DNA of 64,000 bases from CAWAHD01 sp963781785 (GCA_963781785.1 CAWAHD010000002.1:3100001-3164000), one strand, 5' to 3'; numbered from the stretch's first letter, positions 1 to 9,003 are shown. Translations and numbers: made by a program. The notes: generated by a model not told the origin, from the sequence alone.

Positions 1-1
1 C

Positions 2-496
2 ATGAAATGTGACAACGGTCCGGCGTTCCGCGCCCACCTGACGAAGCGCTTCTTGCTCGGCCGGGAGGTTTTCACTTTGTACTCGCCGCCGTACTGTGCC
101 CAGTACAATGGCGGCTGTGAGCGTGCCAACCGCACGCTCAAGGAGTTGACCGCGCACGTTGCCGATCAAGCGGGTCGCCGCGACTTCTGGACGAGCGACG
201 ATCTCCTGACCGCGCGTCTTCGCGCCAACCGACTGAGTCGGCCGTGGGGACCGACGGGACTGACTCCGGAAGAAACCTGGGCGGTGCGCGCCGTTTTGTC
301 ACTGGACAGACGCAAAAACATGTGGCAACATTTAAGGAGCGAGATCGCGACTGTCCTGGAACAGCGCATGATCGACCCAGCAGCCGCGCTCTCGCATTAC
401 CCCCAAGCCGAGATCGAGCGGATCGCGGCGCAACCCGTCCTCGAGCAGCTCGGTCTCCTTCATGTCACGAGGAGACGAATTACTCCGGCATTTTGA
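2..496 (+). CDS. Transposase, integrase-core C-terminal part (partial at window edge)
   Basis: This is the C-terminal part of a DDE transposase with an rve/integrase core, the kind found in IS3/IS481-type elements, which cuts and joins element ends. The readable core includes CDNGPAF (the second catalytic Asp, normally in a SDNGP context) and, about 40 residues later, NGGCERANRTLK carrying the catalytic Glu. The first Asp lies off the left edge, so the ATG at the edge is probably internal. After the core comes a basic tail. No terminal repeat was recognised downstream, so the element boundary is not placed. It is followed at once by an unrelated hypothetical gene. Confidence 0.75.
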   Translation: MKCDNGPAFRAHLTKRFLLGREVFTLYSPPYCAQYNGGCERANRTLKELTAHVADQAGRRDFWTSDDLLTARLRANRLSRPWGPTGLTPEETWAVRAVLSLDRRKNMWQHLRSEIATVLEQRMIDPAAALSHYPQAEIERIAAQPVLEQLGLLHVTRRRITPAF

Positions 497-517
497 CGCC
501 CAATCGCTGCACGAATA

Positions 518-1204
518 ATGGTGGGGGCACAAGTCGAATTCGTGCTCCGGCAAATGGGATGCGCGGCCCTGAGGACTATGGGTGGGGCCCAGAGGAAGGA
601 ATTTGCTACGCTTTACCGAATCGACTCTGAAGAGCGAAACGGCGAAATGATCGCAGTGTTCGATTTATATAGCCATCAGGTCGCATTCCTTGAACACATG
701 AAAGAACGGATGAACCGATTCTATGGCGGAGTTCTGGAGATCAAGAACCGATCGGGTACGAGGGAGGAATTGCAACGGTTTACAAAGGACTACATGGCGC
801 ATGATGCGGATCTGATGAGCAACTGGAGGATTTATCTCGATTTCAAGCCATCGCAATCGTTCCGTAGCGTTACAATCATCATCGATCCCGGAGAGCGTGT
901 TGTCTCGCTTTTGACTGATGCCAACAATTCGCTAAGCCCCTCAGATTATCCCGGTGGGGTCAGTAGCACCAGCGAGGCCCTTCGATTCGTTGCCGCGTGC
1001 CTCAATCAAGAGCACGCGTCCATTGACCTGGATGCCGTTATGGCCAACCCCAAGCTCGTTCCCCTCTTGGTGGAGGTACTCGACAAGACGGGGATTGATC
1101 TAAACGCCTTGCGGTTCAACGCCGATAACGCGGAGGATTGGTCATACATCAACACGCGATTCAAGAAAGAGATTGGGGAATGGTTTTCTCGCCATCCCGG
1201 CTAG
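518..1204 (+). CDS. Hypothetical protein
   Basis: I do not recognise the family. The 228-residue frame has no obvious signal peptide or membrane segment and looks like a soluble protein with mixed charged and hydrophobic composition. The most convincing part starts at an internal ATG at 647 (MIAVFDLYSHQ), giving about 185 residues, because the upstream codons lack a clear ribosome site and look like the tail of the neighbouring element. The segment around residues 105-150 (VTIIIDPGERVVSLLTDANN) resembles alternating beta strands. It sits between a transposase remnant and a degenerate region, so it may be cargo of the island. Confidence 0.5.
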   Translation: MVGAQVEFVLRQMGCAALRTMGGAQRKEFATLYRIDSEERNGEMIAVFDLYSHQVAFLEHMKERMNRFYGGVLEIKNRSGTREELQRFTKDYMAHDADLMSNWRIYLDFKPSQSFRSVTIIIDPGERVVSLLTDANNSLSPSDYPGGVSSTSEALRFVAACLNQEHASIDLDAVMANPKLVPLLVEVLDKTGIDLNALRFNADNAEDWSYINTRFKKEIGEWFSRHPG

Positions 1205-1531
1205 CCCGACCCCGCGCGAACCGCAACAGCACGTGAACGCCCACTCGCAGACCGCTCGACCCGCAGCATGCGTCGACGAAGTTTGTTCCGTAGGCGCCTC
1301 GAGGACTCGGTCTGCGAGTATTGCCGTTTCGCGCGAGACTCTCGCGGACAAACAGACGCCCTCTTATCACGGTGTCATTGCACACGAACCTGGAGTGCGG
1401 TTGCTCGCTATGGCTCATATCCCATCTCGGCGAAATCGGACCGGAGGTTCTACGGGTTCGTCGTCTCGTTCTCGGTTGTGGTTGATGCGGTTCGTGCCGA
1501 CGAAGACGTCGTCCTTGGTCCTGCAACTCGC
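1205..1531. other. No gene seen
   Basis: About 330 bases without a supported gene. Several overlapping open frames on both strands have no recognisable domain and cross each other, so they were treated as chance. The right edge abuts the degraded duplicate described next. Confidence 0.5.
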
Positions 1532-2030
1532 TCACGAGAACCACCGGGGAGGAACAAGAAACTGAGGACCTGCCCGATGAACGTTGATGGAGTCTTCGTG
1601 ATCCTTGTGCCACACGCCGAACTGTTCGAGGATTGCAGGGTCACTTGCCCCTTGGCAAAAAATCATGCCCAGCCGGCCTTCGAGGTGACGGACCGCGGCG
1701 TGGCCATCGAGCGCGTGCGTGCCGTCGTTCAACTGAACGGCTCCAGATGATTCAATCGCTTGACTTCGGCCGGATCTGTTGCAGGGAGCAAGACCGTTTG
1801 GAACGCTCGCATGCCGATTTGCCGCATCAAAGCGATGGTCGTGCTTGCCAGGTTGCGGCGCCCGTGCGCGACATGGGGACTGACCATCGCCAGGAAATAA
1901 TCGTGTGGTGATTGGGGGTGGAACAGGTGTGCCGTGGCGAACTTCGCGTGATTGGCGAGCGGGCCGGCACGACTCACCTCGAATTCAATCCAGAGACGCT
2001 TGGCACGTTCCTTGTCGCTCGAGCGAAGGT
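1532..2030 (-). pseudogene. Degraded copy A of the duplicated 9.5-10.5 kb gene (possible restriction-type protein)
   Basis: On the minus strand this encodes pieces nearly identical to the gene at 9518-10476. The front piece contains RLWIEFEVSRAGPLANHAKF, and after an uninterrupted join (5 G residues near 1912) reads SPHDYFLAMVSP and ALMRQIGMRAFQTVLLPATD. At about 1729-1735 roughly 335 bases present in copy B are missing, and the end piece (NDGTHALDGHAAVRH to PRWFS and stop) is in another frame. The first 60 or so residues are also gone, since similarity stops near 2030. It is therefore a 5'-truncated, internally deleted pseudogene. It is useful because its G5 run shows copy B has an extra G. 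Confidence 0.7.
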
Positions 2031-2088
2031 TAGAATCAAATGAAGCAAGCCGTTCCTCACGACGACCTGGCCCAAGGCGGAGGCCCCG

Positions 2089-2403
2089 ATGGAAAATGTC
2101 GTCACGCAACACATCACGAAGACTGCCGGCATCTGCGGCGGCCGGGCGTGCATCGCCGGACACCGTATTCGCGTCCAGGACATCGTGGTTTGGCACGAAA
2201 TGCGCGACTGCTCGGTGGCGCAAATCGTGGAGATGTTCCCGGGTCTCACCAAGGCCGACGTACACGCCGCCCTGGCATATTACTTTGACAAAACCGAGGA
2301 AATCCAGAGCGAGTTCCGCAAAGACGAGGAGTGGGCGCAATGGGCTGAGGCGAACGCGCCGTCGCAGATCCCGCCCGAGCTCAAGGTGAAGCTCGGTGGC
2401 TGA
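2089..2403 (+). CDS. DUF433 domain protein, antitoxin-like
   Basis: A 104-residue DUF433 protein. The family is a small winged-helix-like protein usually placed directly before a DUF5615 PIN-like protein, and is regarded as the antitoxin side of a TA module. Visible hallmarks are the GICGGRACIAGHRIRVQDI opening (family pattern GxPvIxGTRIxV), the helical middle VAQIVEMFPGLTKADVHAALAYY, and a charged C-terminal extension. The ATG at 2089 follows a purine-rich stretch. It overlaps the next gene by 8 bases, so the two are almost certainly translated together. Confidence 0.85.
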   Translation: MENVVTQHITKTAGICGGRACIAGHRIRVQDIVVWHEMRDCSVAQIVEMFPGLTKADVHAALAYYFDKTEEIQSEFRKDEEWAQWAEANAPSQIPPELKVKLGG

Positions 2404-2731
2404 GCCGGCGCGGTATTACATGGACCAGCACGACCCCGCGCCGGTGAGCCAGGGCTTACGTCGCCTGGGGATCGACGTGTTGACGACCCAGGAGGCCGGA
2501 CACTGTGGTTTTTCGGACAGTGACCAGCTCGCCTTTGCGACAGCCGAGGAGCGCGTGATGGTGACCTTCGATTCCGACTATCTGGCCTTGCACCGCTCCG
2601 GTATCAATCACGCGGGGATCGCGTGGTGCCCGGAACAGAAATACGGGATCGGCATGCTCATCCAGCTTCTCGATCTTTTGCACGGTGTGACCGACCGCGA
2701 TCGCATGCGCAACCGGTTGGAGCATCTCTGA
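2396..2731 (+). CDS. DUF5615 PIN-like protein, toxin-like
   Basis: A 111-residue DUF5615 protein, a compact PIN-like fold (Mg-dependent RNase superfamily) that pairs with DUF433. The family pattern is visible: an early acidic residue (YYMDQHDPAP, here a variant of the usual ADE opening), the RLGIDVLTTQEAGHCGFSD segment, the ATAEERVMVTFDSDYLAL core with the conserved TxDxD-type acidic patch, and GIAWCPEQK. The length is normal and the frame intact. It starts inside the end of the DUF433 gene. RNase activity is inferred from the fold, not seen. Confidence 0.85.
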   Translation: MAEPARYYMDQHDPAPVSQGLRRLGIDVLTTQEAGHCGFSDSDQLAFATAEERVMVTFDSDYLALHRSGINHAGIAWCPEQKYGIGMLIQLLDLLHGVTDRDRMRNRLEHL

Positions 2732-3169
2732 GTCCGCCGAACAAGCCGTAGTTCGAACCGACTGCCGGCCGCCGCTGCGGTTTTCGGTTACCAGGGCGCA
2801 TGACAAAGGATGAGGGACAAGTCCGCGGGCAGTTTGACTTTTTCCGCACTCATCCTTCCCACTTTGTTCGTCCGTTGTTGCACCCTCTCGGCGACTCGAA
2901 GCCGCGCGACGAAGCGGAACCCGACGATGTCACCCCTCACGACGAGCACGCCGTGCGCGTCTTGTGGACTCTCGAAGTTTCAACTGCGACCGGAGTCAGT
3001 CCTTCTGACGTGCAACCTCACGCGCACGCCGACACATACCGGATCGGGTCAACGATTCCCAGCTTGGCAAACGCCGCCAGGCGGATCGAGCATGCGTCAC
3101 ACCGACCGCAAGAGGCACCGTCGGGAACCGGATCGTAACAGGAACGCGTCAGATCCTCGGGATGAGGCA
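2732..3169. other. No gene seen
   Basis: About 440 bases between two TA pairs. Overlapping open frames on both strands show no family match and no good ribosome site. A short stretch near 3060 resembles sequence near 9478, consistent with shuffled island DNA. Confidence 0.5.
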
Positions 3170-3661
3170 TCACTCACCGACCAGTGCGAGGGCCTGGTCG
3201 GTCAGGTCATCGGTCAGGAAGAGCCCGGATCGCCGCAATTGTTCGATCACGGGACGGGCCGCAGGAATCGAACCGAGTTGTTTTGCGAGGACGACCAGAC
3301 CGAGCGTCCCTCGGACTCCGATCTTCAAGGTCTGAGCACACCGCCGCGCATCACGATCGTCGAGGATTGCTTCACACTGCCGATCGGTCATCGCAACGGC
3401 AAGTACCGAGCTCTCTCCGGCACCGAGATTCCAGGCCAGCACCTGCGTCGGAGTCGGCGGCGCGGGGACGACCTTTAACCAGGCCATCCGTTGAACCTCC
3501 TGAAAAACCGGGTCGGCTGGACCACGGCCGCCAACCTCGAGGAGCACGGCGTCCGGCACGATGATTTCAGGAACCCCTGCCCGGAGCAATTCGAGCTGCC
3601 CAACCTTGGCCAGCAAGATCAAGGGCGAGGTATTGACGATTCGCCGGACAGGCGTTGCCAC
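3170..3661 (-). CDS. DUF3368 PIN-domain toxin
   Basis: A PIN-fold RNase of the DUF3368 family, the toxin partner of UPF0175 antitoxins. The start is chosen as GTG at 3661 (VATPVRRIVNTSPLILLAKV), giving the family-typical N-terminus with the first acidic/Asn motif NTSPLI and about 163 residues; an upstream ATG would add residues that overlap the antitoxin further. Other landmarks are LGAGESSVLAVAM (the acidic Glu motif), ILDDRDARRCAQ (the DD-R motif) and GTLGLVVLAK. It overlaps the upstream UPF0175 gene by 43 bases on the same strand, so translational coupling is likely. The frame is intact, unlike its paralogue at 6332-8242. Confidence 0.88.
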   Translation of the reverse strand: MATPVRRIVNTSPLILLAKVGQLELLRAGVPEIIVPDAVLLEVGGRGPADPVFQEVQRMAWLKVVPAPPTPTQVLAWNLGAGESSVLAVAMTDRQCEAILDDRDARRCAQTLKIGVRGTLGLVVLAKQLGSIPAARPVIEQLRRSGLFLTDDLTDQALALVGE

Positions 3662-3906
3662 GTTTCGAGCTCCTCCTTCAGCTCTTCGATCGTGACCTGG
3701 CATGCGGGCACTTGCGCACGGAACAGAGCGTCAAGGAAATCTGCTCGGCTCAGTCCTGCAATCTCGGCGCCCTTGCCCTGCGAAATCTTGCCACGTTCGT
3801 ACCAAAAGATCGCGGCGGCGAGCCGGAGCTCGCGCGCGAAGTGCTCGTCCGAATTCGCAAACGGCAACAGCACGTCGTCCGGAACCTCGATCGTGATCGT
3901 TTTCAT
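3619..3906 (-). CDS. UPF0175 family antitoxin
   Basis: A 95-residue UPF0175 protein, a small helix-rich DNA-binding antitoxin family. The opening MKTITIEVPDDVLLPF, the ARELRLAAAIFWYERGKIS helix and the KGAEIAGLSRADFLDALF helix-turn-helix-like segment are standard for the family, and VTIEELKEELE precedes the end. It lies directly upstream of, and overlaps, the DUF3368 toxin gene, the usual order for this module. A GAGG ribosome site is visible just upstream (minus strand). The gene and its upstream region are duplicated at 8229-9003. Confidence 0.88.
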   Translation of the reverse strand: MKTITIEVPDDVLLPFANSDEHFARELRLAAAIFWYERGKISQGKGAEIAGLSRADFLDALFRAQVPACQVTIEELKEELETWQRLSGESSIPRP

Positions 3907-4245
3907 TGGGCGAGCCTCCTGCTGGTCAGTATAAACCCAAACGCTCGTTAGCTGCCAGAATGCCTTGTGCCTGGGAGATCAAAACTCGGCCCTGCGGCAT
4001 TTCGCGCTTCTCACCAGTTCTGTTGCGCCAGTTGCCTCTCCATCAAGGAATCAATAAGGAACCCAGGAAAGCAGGAGGCCGGAGGATCCGGAAACGAAAA
4101 CTTTGGTGAAGTTTCGACTGGGCCATTGCGTGCTCGGGCTATTCCTGCCTTCCTGCGTTCCTCATTGGGTTTGAGAGGGTTTCTGTCCGAACGATTTGAG
4201 GCGAATCCCATTTCGGAATTTGGATCCAGGGCTTAGGATTTAGTC
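3907..4245. repeat. Upstream region of the UPF0175 locus, duplicated at 8496-9003
   Basis: This stretch aligns by eye with 8496-9003. Both begin near GTTAGCTGCCAGAATGCC, share a block around ATTTCGCGC and CACCAGTTCTGTTGCGC, and end with CTATTCCTGCCTTCCTGCG followed by CTGTCCGA. The second copy carries about 190 extra bases in the middle. Together with the UPF0175 and DUF3368 genes this shows that a block of more than 1 kb was duplicated. No gene is supported here. Confidence 0.7.
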
Positions 4246-4467
4246 TTTGGGTGTGCCGCCATCCTTCATCCTCCAGGCTTTCGAGTTCATACTTACTGAT
4301 ATCGAGTGGAGCGAAACAATGGACTGGCAAGATCGAATCAGCCTCGACCCGAAAGTGCTCGTGGGCAAGCCGGTCATTAAAGGAACTCGGATCGCGGTCG
4401 AATTCCTCATTGAGCTGCTTGCCAACGGATGGACGCACGAGCAGATACTCAAGAACTACCCGCACTT

Positions 4468-6003
4468 GTAGCCGTTCATAGGGTGGGGTAGGTCGAATCA
4501 AGCAACTTTGGATCGCGTCCGGGTGAGTCGCAAAAGAGAGGGAAGGGCGTGGCCACGACGGTCTGCTTCAAAGCACGAAGTCAGGTAATCCAAGACGTTG
4601 TGGCCCTGTTGCCTACAGGTCGCCACCACTGTCAGCATTCGCTCGACGAATCGGCTCCCATGCACACTGTCGGTCCCGCCGCTGATCCGCCTCCAGATCA
4701 CCGCATGCCGCAACGCTCGTTCCACAACGTTGTTCGTCGGTGCGATTCCCTGGACCGCGCGAAGGTCCACAGACCTTCTTCCACCTTGAGAAGCTCGAAG
4801 CACGTGGCCGCCGTTTTCGCGCACGGGCACCTCGACCCTTCCAGAAGGGTTTGCTTGACCTCCCGACGCAAGCGGTGCATCCGCTCTTGAAACGCATTCC
4901 AAGGCAAAGTTCCGTCGCGCACTCGGTGCCAGTGGCGGAACAGCCGGTTCGACAACGAAAGCAACCGCTGTCCGATGCTCTCGCCTTCACCACCCCGGTC
5001 GATCATCGCTTGGAAGTCTCGGCGCAGATGCACCAGCAGACTTGACGCCCGAATGCCTTGATCCACTCATACGCGCTGAACCGGTCACTGCCGACGACCT
5101 GATCGTCTTTGCTCCCCAAGAGAGCCGCCGCGACTTCGCCACTACGACTTTTGGCGATGGTAAAGACCGTGCAAAAGCTGGTCACCGTGGCCCACAGCCA
5201 AGCCTTGTGACGATTCTCACGCCACGACGTCTCGTCGATATTAACCACCGAGGACTTATGGACCGAAGTCGCGAGTTCGTTGTAAGGGGCTTCAAGGGCG
5301 ATGGCCGACTGCCGTTCCAGCTTGGAGACCATCCCGGTGGAGATCGAAAGAGTAAACAGGTCGCTTACCAACTGCTGGATCTGACGCTTGCTGAGGCGAT
5401 AGGCCCCCGCGAGCACGGCCAGCACCGCCTGAAGGTACGGGCCGAAGCATCCAGTGGGGACGCCCGGTGGCAAGGCAGCGCAGGTCGTCTCGCCGCAGCC
5501 AGGGCAGGTCAGACGATGGAGCCGATACTCATCGACGATCGGCTCGATCTTGGGCAGTTCGGCGACTTGATGGATCAAGGGTTCGGGGTCGTCGCCGCAG
5601 AGTTCATGACCGCATCGGCGGCAAGCAGTCGGCTTACAGTGGGTCGTCCCGCGAATCTTTTCGGGTGGGACCAAGGCGCGGTGGGCCTTACGATGTCCGG
5701 GCTGCCCGCCGCGTTTCTTTCCGCTGGGAGAAGCCGGGGGCTTGCGCTTCATTCCGATCGGATCAGAGGATGGGGGCTTCGACGAGTTGGTGGAGTTGAG
5801 CTTCAGCCGATTCTCGAGATCGTTGACGCGCGCTTCAAGTTTGGCAAGGCGCAGTTCGTAGAACTCGACGAGCGCAAGAATCGCCGCTTGGACCTCGGGC
5901 GAAGCCGTCTGCCACAGGGGTTCTGGAATCGGGGGCGTCCATGCCATGCAGGTAGAATAATTGCGTCATTCGCAAACGACAACCCCAGACTGTGAACGCT
6001 TAC
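4468..6003 (-). mobile_element. IS66-family element, copy 1 (ISBst12-like, single transposase)
   Basis: The boundaries are set by an 8-base target duplication CCGCACTT at 4460-4467 and 6004-6011 and by imperfect inverted ends (GTAGCCGTTCATAGGG at 4468, and GTAAGCGTTCACAG read inward from 6003). The length is 1536 bp, one base less than copy 2 (23637-25173), matching a one-base deletion in the transposase. No TnpA/TnpB helper genes are present, as in the ISBst12 subgroup of IS66. It sits inside a DUF433 antitoxin gene. Confidence 0.9.
4498..5947 (-). pseudogene. IS66 transposase, two frameshifts
   Basis: An IS66-family DDE transposase. In order on the minus strand: a leucine-zipper-like N-terminus (LVEFYELRLAKLEARV), the SSKPPSSD linker, a zinc-binding domain with CRRCG and CPGCG, then catalytic blocks NIDETSWR (Asp) and VGSDRFSAYEW (Asp). 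The frame breaks near 5040 after GRQVCW and resumes one base out as HLRRDFQAMIDRGG; this break is shared with copy 2. A second break near 4755 (CC here, CCC in copy 2) is unique to this copy and separates the segment with ERALRHAVIWRRISGG (catalytic Glu). Probably inactive unless supplied in trans. Confidence 0.88.
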
Positions 6004-6093
6004 CCGCACTTGACGGAGGACGACATTCAGGCAGCGCTCCATTACGCAACGGAGACGGTGAAGCAGGAGCACGTCTACCCGCTGCCGGTGTGA

Positions 6094-6331
6094 CAAATGC
6101 CCAAGGCAAGCCGCGCGTTGTGCCGCTGGCGGATCATGAGTGCGAGCAGGACTCTGCGCTCGCGGTTATCCGCGAAATGAACGTAGGCGGACGCCTCGGC
6201 CATCCTCGATCCTTCATCCGTGAGTTGTGGTTGTCGGTAATCAGGGCCCGGCGTTCTGACTAATGATTATTGCGTTTTCGGATTTCGAGTTTTCGGATTT
6301 CAAGCTTCCTGTACGTGGGATGGCTCTTCGA
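6094..6331. repeat. Short intergenic stretch with a dispersed TTTCGGATTTCGAG motif
   Basis: No gene is supported. At 6274-6312 it carries TTTTCGGATTTCGAG followed by TTTCGGATTTCAAGCTTCC, one member of the dispersed intergenic repeat family also seen near 9160, 9240-9320, 21140, 21420, 26460 and 27280. Confidence 0.6.
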
Positions 6332-6793
6332 TTACTCCCCGGCCAGCCGCAGCACGATTCGGTAAAGGCGGTCCGTCAGATAGAGGCCCGCCTGGCGTAC
6401 TGCGTCAAAGGGCGGCTTGACGGCGATGATCCGACCTAGTTCCTTGGCTCTGAGCAAGATACCCGCCGTCCCGAGCAGCGGGATGTTGCGCCGGACGGCT
6501 TCTGCGCGGGCGGCCCGGTCGTCGAGCACCACGATCGCTCCAGGATTCGCGACGGCGAGTGAGAGCACCGCGAGCTCACCGACGTCGAGTCGATCCGGGT
6601 CCAGTCCGGCGACCGGAGGCGGGGCGGGGACAACGTGCAACCAGGTAGCCGAGGCGCGTCGGATGGCCCCAACATTCGGGTCGAACAACTCTCCCGCGAG
6701 GACCTCCTGGAATGCCGCGTCGGGCACGTTGACGTCCGAGTCGGGAGGCTCACGTAGCAACTCCAGGCAATCGACGCGGGCCAGCAGGATCAG

Positions 6794-8211
6794 GAGCCTG
6801 TAAGAAATATTGTGTCAACGTAAGGAATCGGTTATCTCACCCTAACCTACTTACCTTACGGAGACTGTCGCATGGACGCGATTTTGACAGGCAAGGCCGA
6901 ACAGTTGGCACGCGAGATCGCCTCGCAGGCCACGACACTCGCGGAGCTGAACGGCCTCCTCAAGCTCATGATGGGCTCGGCTCTCGAGCAGCATGCTCGA
7001 TACCGAAATGGACGTTCACCTCGGCCGCAAACAGTTGCCTGGGGCCGCTGAGGACCCGTTGGTGCCGGGCGTCGCGGATCCTTTTGCTGACCCGCCGTGT
7101 AAACCCCGTGCGAAGAATCGTCGCAATGGTCGTTCCGAAAAGACCGTGCAAGGCGATCTCGGCAAGATCATGATCGCGACTCCGCGCGATCGCGATGGCA
7201 CTTTCGAGCCCCAGTTGATCCTCAAACATCAACGTCGATTGACCGGGTTCGACGAGAAGATTCTCGCACTCTATGCCAAAGGGATGACCACTCGGGATAT
7301 TCAGGAAGTCGTGAAAGAACTTTATAGCGTCGATGTGTCGCCGACGCTGGTCTCGGAGATCACCGCCGACCTCGACGCGCAAGTGACCGCGTGGCGCACC
7401 CGGCAGCTCGACCCGGTCTGGCCGATCGTCTATCTCGACGGCATCGTGGTGCATGTGCGTGGTGCCAATGGTCGAGTTTCGCCTCAGACAATGTACGTGG
7501 CCCTGGGGGTGAATATACGGGGCCGCAAGGAACTTTTGGGCCTCTGGCTCGGCGAAACCGAAGGGGCCAAGTTTTGGTTGTCATGCTTGACCGATCTGAA
7601 GAATCGCGGCCTGAAGGACATCTTCATCGCCTGCATGGACGGCCTCTCAGGTTTCCCCGAGGCGCTCTGCGCAGCATACCCGGAAGCCAAGGTGCAACTG
7701 TGCATCGTGCATCTGGTGCGGGCTGCGCTGAAGTACGTGGTGGACAAAGACAGCGACCAGGTCATAGTGGACCTGAAAAAGATCTACCAGGCCCCGACGG
7801 TCACTGAAGCCGAAGAAGCGCTGGACGCTTTTGCTCAAGGTTGGGGTGAGAAATATCCGACCATCGTCAAACAGTGGCGTTTGAAGTGGCCGGACATCGC
7901 GGCTATGTTCGAGTTCCCGCCGGCGATTCGCAGGGCGATCTATACGACCAATGCCATCGAGTCGGTGAACAGCGTGATCCGCAAGTTCACGCGGAACCGC
8001 AAGCAGTACCCGAATGAGGAGTCAGCGCTGAAGCTGGTCTACATGGCGATTCACGAGGCGTCCAAGAAGTGGACGCTGCCAATCCCCAAATGGAGAGAAG
8101 CGCTGAATCACTTCGCGATCATCTTCGAGGATCGGCTCCCGCCCCTCGCCCGAAACTGACGCACGCAAAAGTCGTTCCCACCTGCGTTGACACAAAAAGA
8201 TTTACAGGCCC
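6794..8211 (+). mobile_element. IS256-family element, copy 1
   Basis: The ends read GAGCCTGTAAG (left) and, as reverse complement of the right end, GGGCCTGTAAAT; both continue to a shared TTGTGTCAACG, so the inverted repeats are about 27 bases with mismatches. It is flanked by the direct duplication GGATCAG at 6787-6793 and 8212-8218 (7 exact bases, or 8 with one mismatch; IS256 normally gives 8-9). The length is 1418 bp, one base longer than copy 2 because of an inserted base in the transposase gene. Confidence 0.92.
6872..8159 (+). pseudogene. IS256-type (Mutator) transposase with one-base insertion
   Basis: It starts MDAILTGKAEQLAREIA and runs about 39 codons, then CGAGCAGCATG here replaces CGAGCGCATG in copy 2: an extra base near 6990 shifts the frame. 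From MLDTEMDVHLGRKQL onward the protein is the same as copy 2. Mutator-family features are present: IVYLDGIVVHVR and ACMDGLSGFPEA (Asp residues), QLCIVHLVR (C-x2-H motif) and NAIESVNSVIRKF (catalytic Glu). The downstream frame could be translated from an internal ATG at 6993 but would lack the N-terminal domain. Confidence 0.9.
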
Positions 8212-8228
8212 GGATCAGCGGCGATGCG

Positions 8229-8495
8229 TTAACGATCCGCACGAACCGGCAGCTCCATTTCGCGCCTGAGCTCTTCCTCTGTGACCTGGATCGCCTCGAC
8301 CCCAGCGTCATGAAGTGCGTTCAAAAACAGAACACGGTTCATCCCAGCGATCTCCGCCGCTTTTCCTTGCGAGATCCTACCCTGCTGGTACCAGAGGATG
8401 GCTGTCGCGAGCCGCATTGTTCCGGCCAACTCCTCGTCTGTGCCGCCTCCCAACGATGTCATCTCGTCCGGAACCTCGATCGTGATCGTTTTCAT
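8229..8495 (-). CDS. UPF0175 family antitoxin (second copy)
   Basis: An intact UPF0175 protein (MKTITIEVPDEMTSLGGG and ATAILWYQQGRISQGKAAEI, then EELRREMELP). The start at 8495 matches the paralogue's MKTITIEVP; an in-frame ATG three codons earlier is possible. Its toxin partner is destroyed by IS256 copy 1, leaving an orphan antitoxin that could still repress or neutralise the paralogous DUF3368 toxin at 3170-3661, although the two antitoxins differ clearly in the middle. Confidence 0.87.
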   Translation of the reverse strand: MKTITIEVPDEMTSLGGGTDEELAGTMRLATAILWYQQGRISQGKAAEIAGMNRVLFLNALHDAGVEAIQVTEEELRREMELPVRADR

Positions 8496-9003
8496 CGGGT
8501 GCACCTCCTCTCGCTCAGTATAAGCCCAAACGTTCGTTAGCTGCCAGAATGCCTTGAGCCTGGGGGATCAAAACTTGGCCCCGCAGCATTTCGCGCTTGC
8601 CACCAGTTCTGTTGCGCGAATTGCCTCCCCTTAAGGATTAGATAAGGAACGCAGGAGCCCAGAGAATCCAGAGGTTGGGTAACACTCCGGTCGTTTTCAG
8701 TGATCGCGCTCAGGGTCGAGGCCCGCAGGCCATTCTCGCCGATGTTCTGATTTTGCGTCGCTTGTCTTGCTGCGGCATCTGGCTGCCATCTCGCTCTTTG
8801 TTGCCTTCGTTGTCTTCTGTTCAAGGCGTATTGGCAGCGGTGCCAATGGCGGGCGCATGGTGCAGGTCTGATCTTGGAACAGAAGCACGCGAAGGAAACG
8901 AAGATTTCAGTGCGGCTTCCCCTGGGGCATTGCGTCCTCGGGCTATTCCTGCCTTCCTGCGTTCCTCATTGCGTTTGAGAGGGGCTTCTGTCCGAGAGCG
9001 CTA
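8496..9003. repeat. Second copy of the UPF0175 upstream region
   Basis: This matches 3907-4240 at both ends (GTTAGCTGCCAGAATGCC near 8536; CTATTCCTGCCTTCCTGCG near 8943), with about 190 bases in the middle that the first copy lacks. No gene is supported within it. Confidence 0.7.

Larger units (their letters stand above)
4322..6093 (+). pseudogene. DUF433 antitoxin gene interrupted by IS66 copy 1
   Basis: The left part 4322-4467 encodes MDWQDRISLDPKVLVGKPVI and continues KGTRIAVEFLIELLANGWT, a textbook DUF433 start; the right part 6012-6093 encodes TEDDIQAALHYATETVKQEH and ends VYPLPV. Removing 4468-6003 plus one copy of the 8-base duplication CCGCACTT rejoins them in frame as NYPHLTEDDI, about 79 residues, the normal family length. 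As it stands the left part runs three bases into the element and stops at 4471. No DUF5615 partner was found downstream, only an unrecognised frame at about 6098-6260. Confidence 0.9.
6332..8242 (-). pseudogene. DUF3368 PIN toxin gene interrupted by IS256 copy 1
   Basis: The start (GTG at 8242) encodes VRIVNASPLI, then the element intervenes, and the rest continues from 6786 as LLARVDCLELLREPP. Dropping 6794-8211 and one copy of the 7-base duplication gives an uninterrupted frame VRIVNASPLILLARVDCLEL. Downstream landmarks match the family: LDVGELAVLSLAV, IVVLDDRAARAEAVRR and LLGTAGILLRAKELG, ending at 6332. It overlaps the end of its UPF0175 partner by 14 bases. It is paralogous to the intact toxin at 3170-3661, with clear divergence between the two. 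Confidence 0.92.

Noticed and set aside
5042..5995. Long (317-residue) antisense open frame over IS66, also present in copy 2 (23645-24598).
   Set aside because: It mirrors the codon structure of the conserved transposase on the other strand and has no recognisable domain; a GC-rich shadow.
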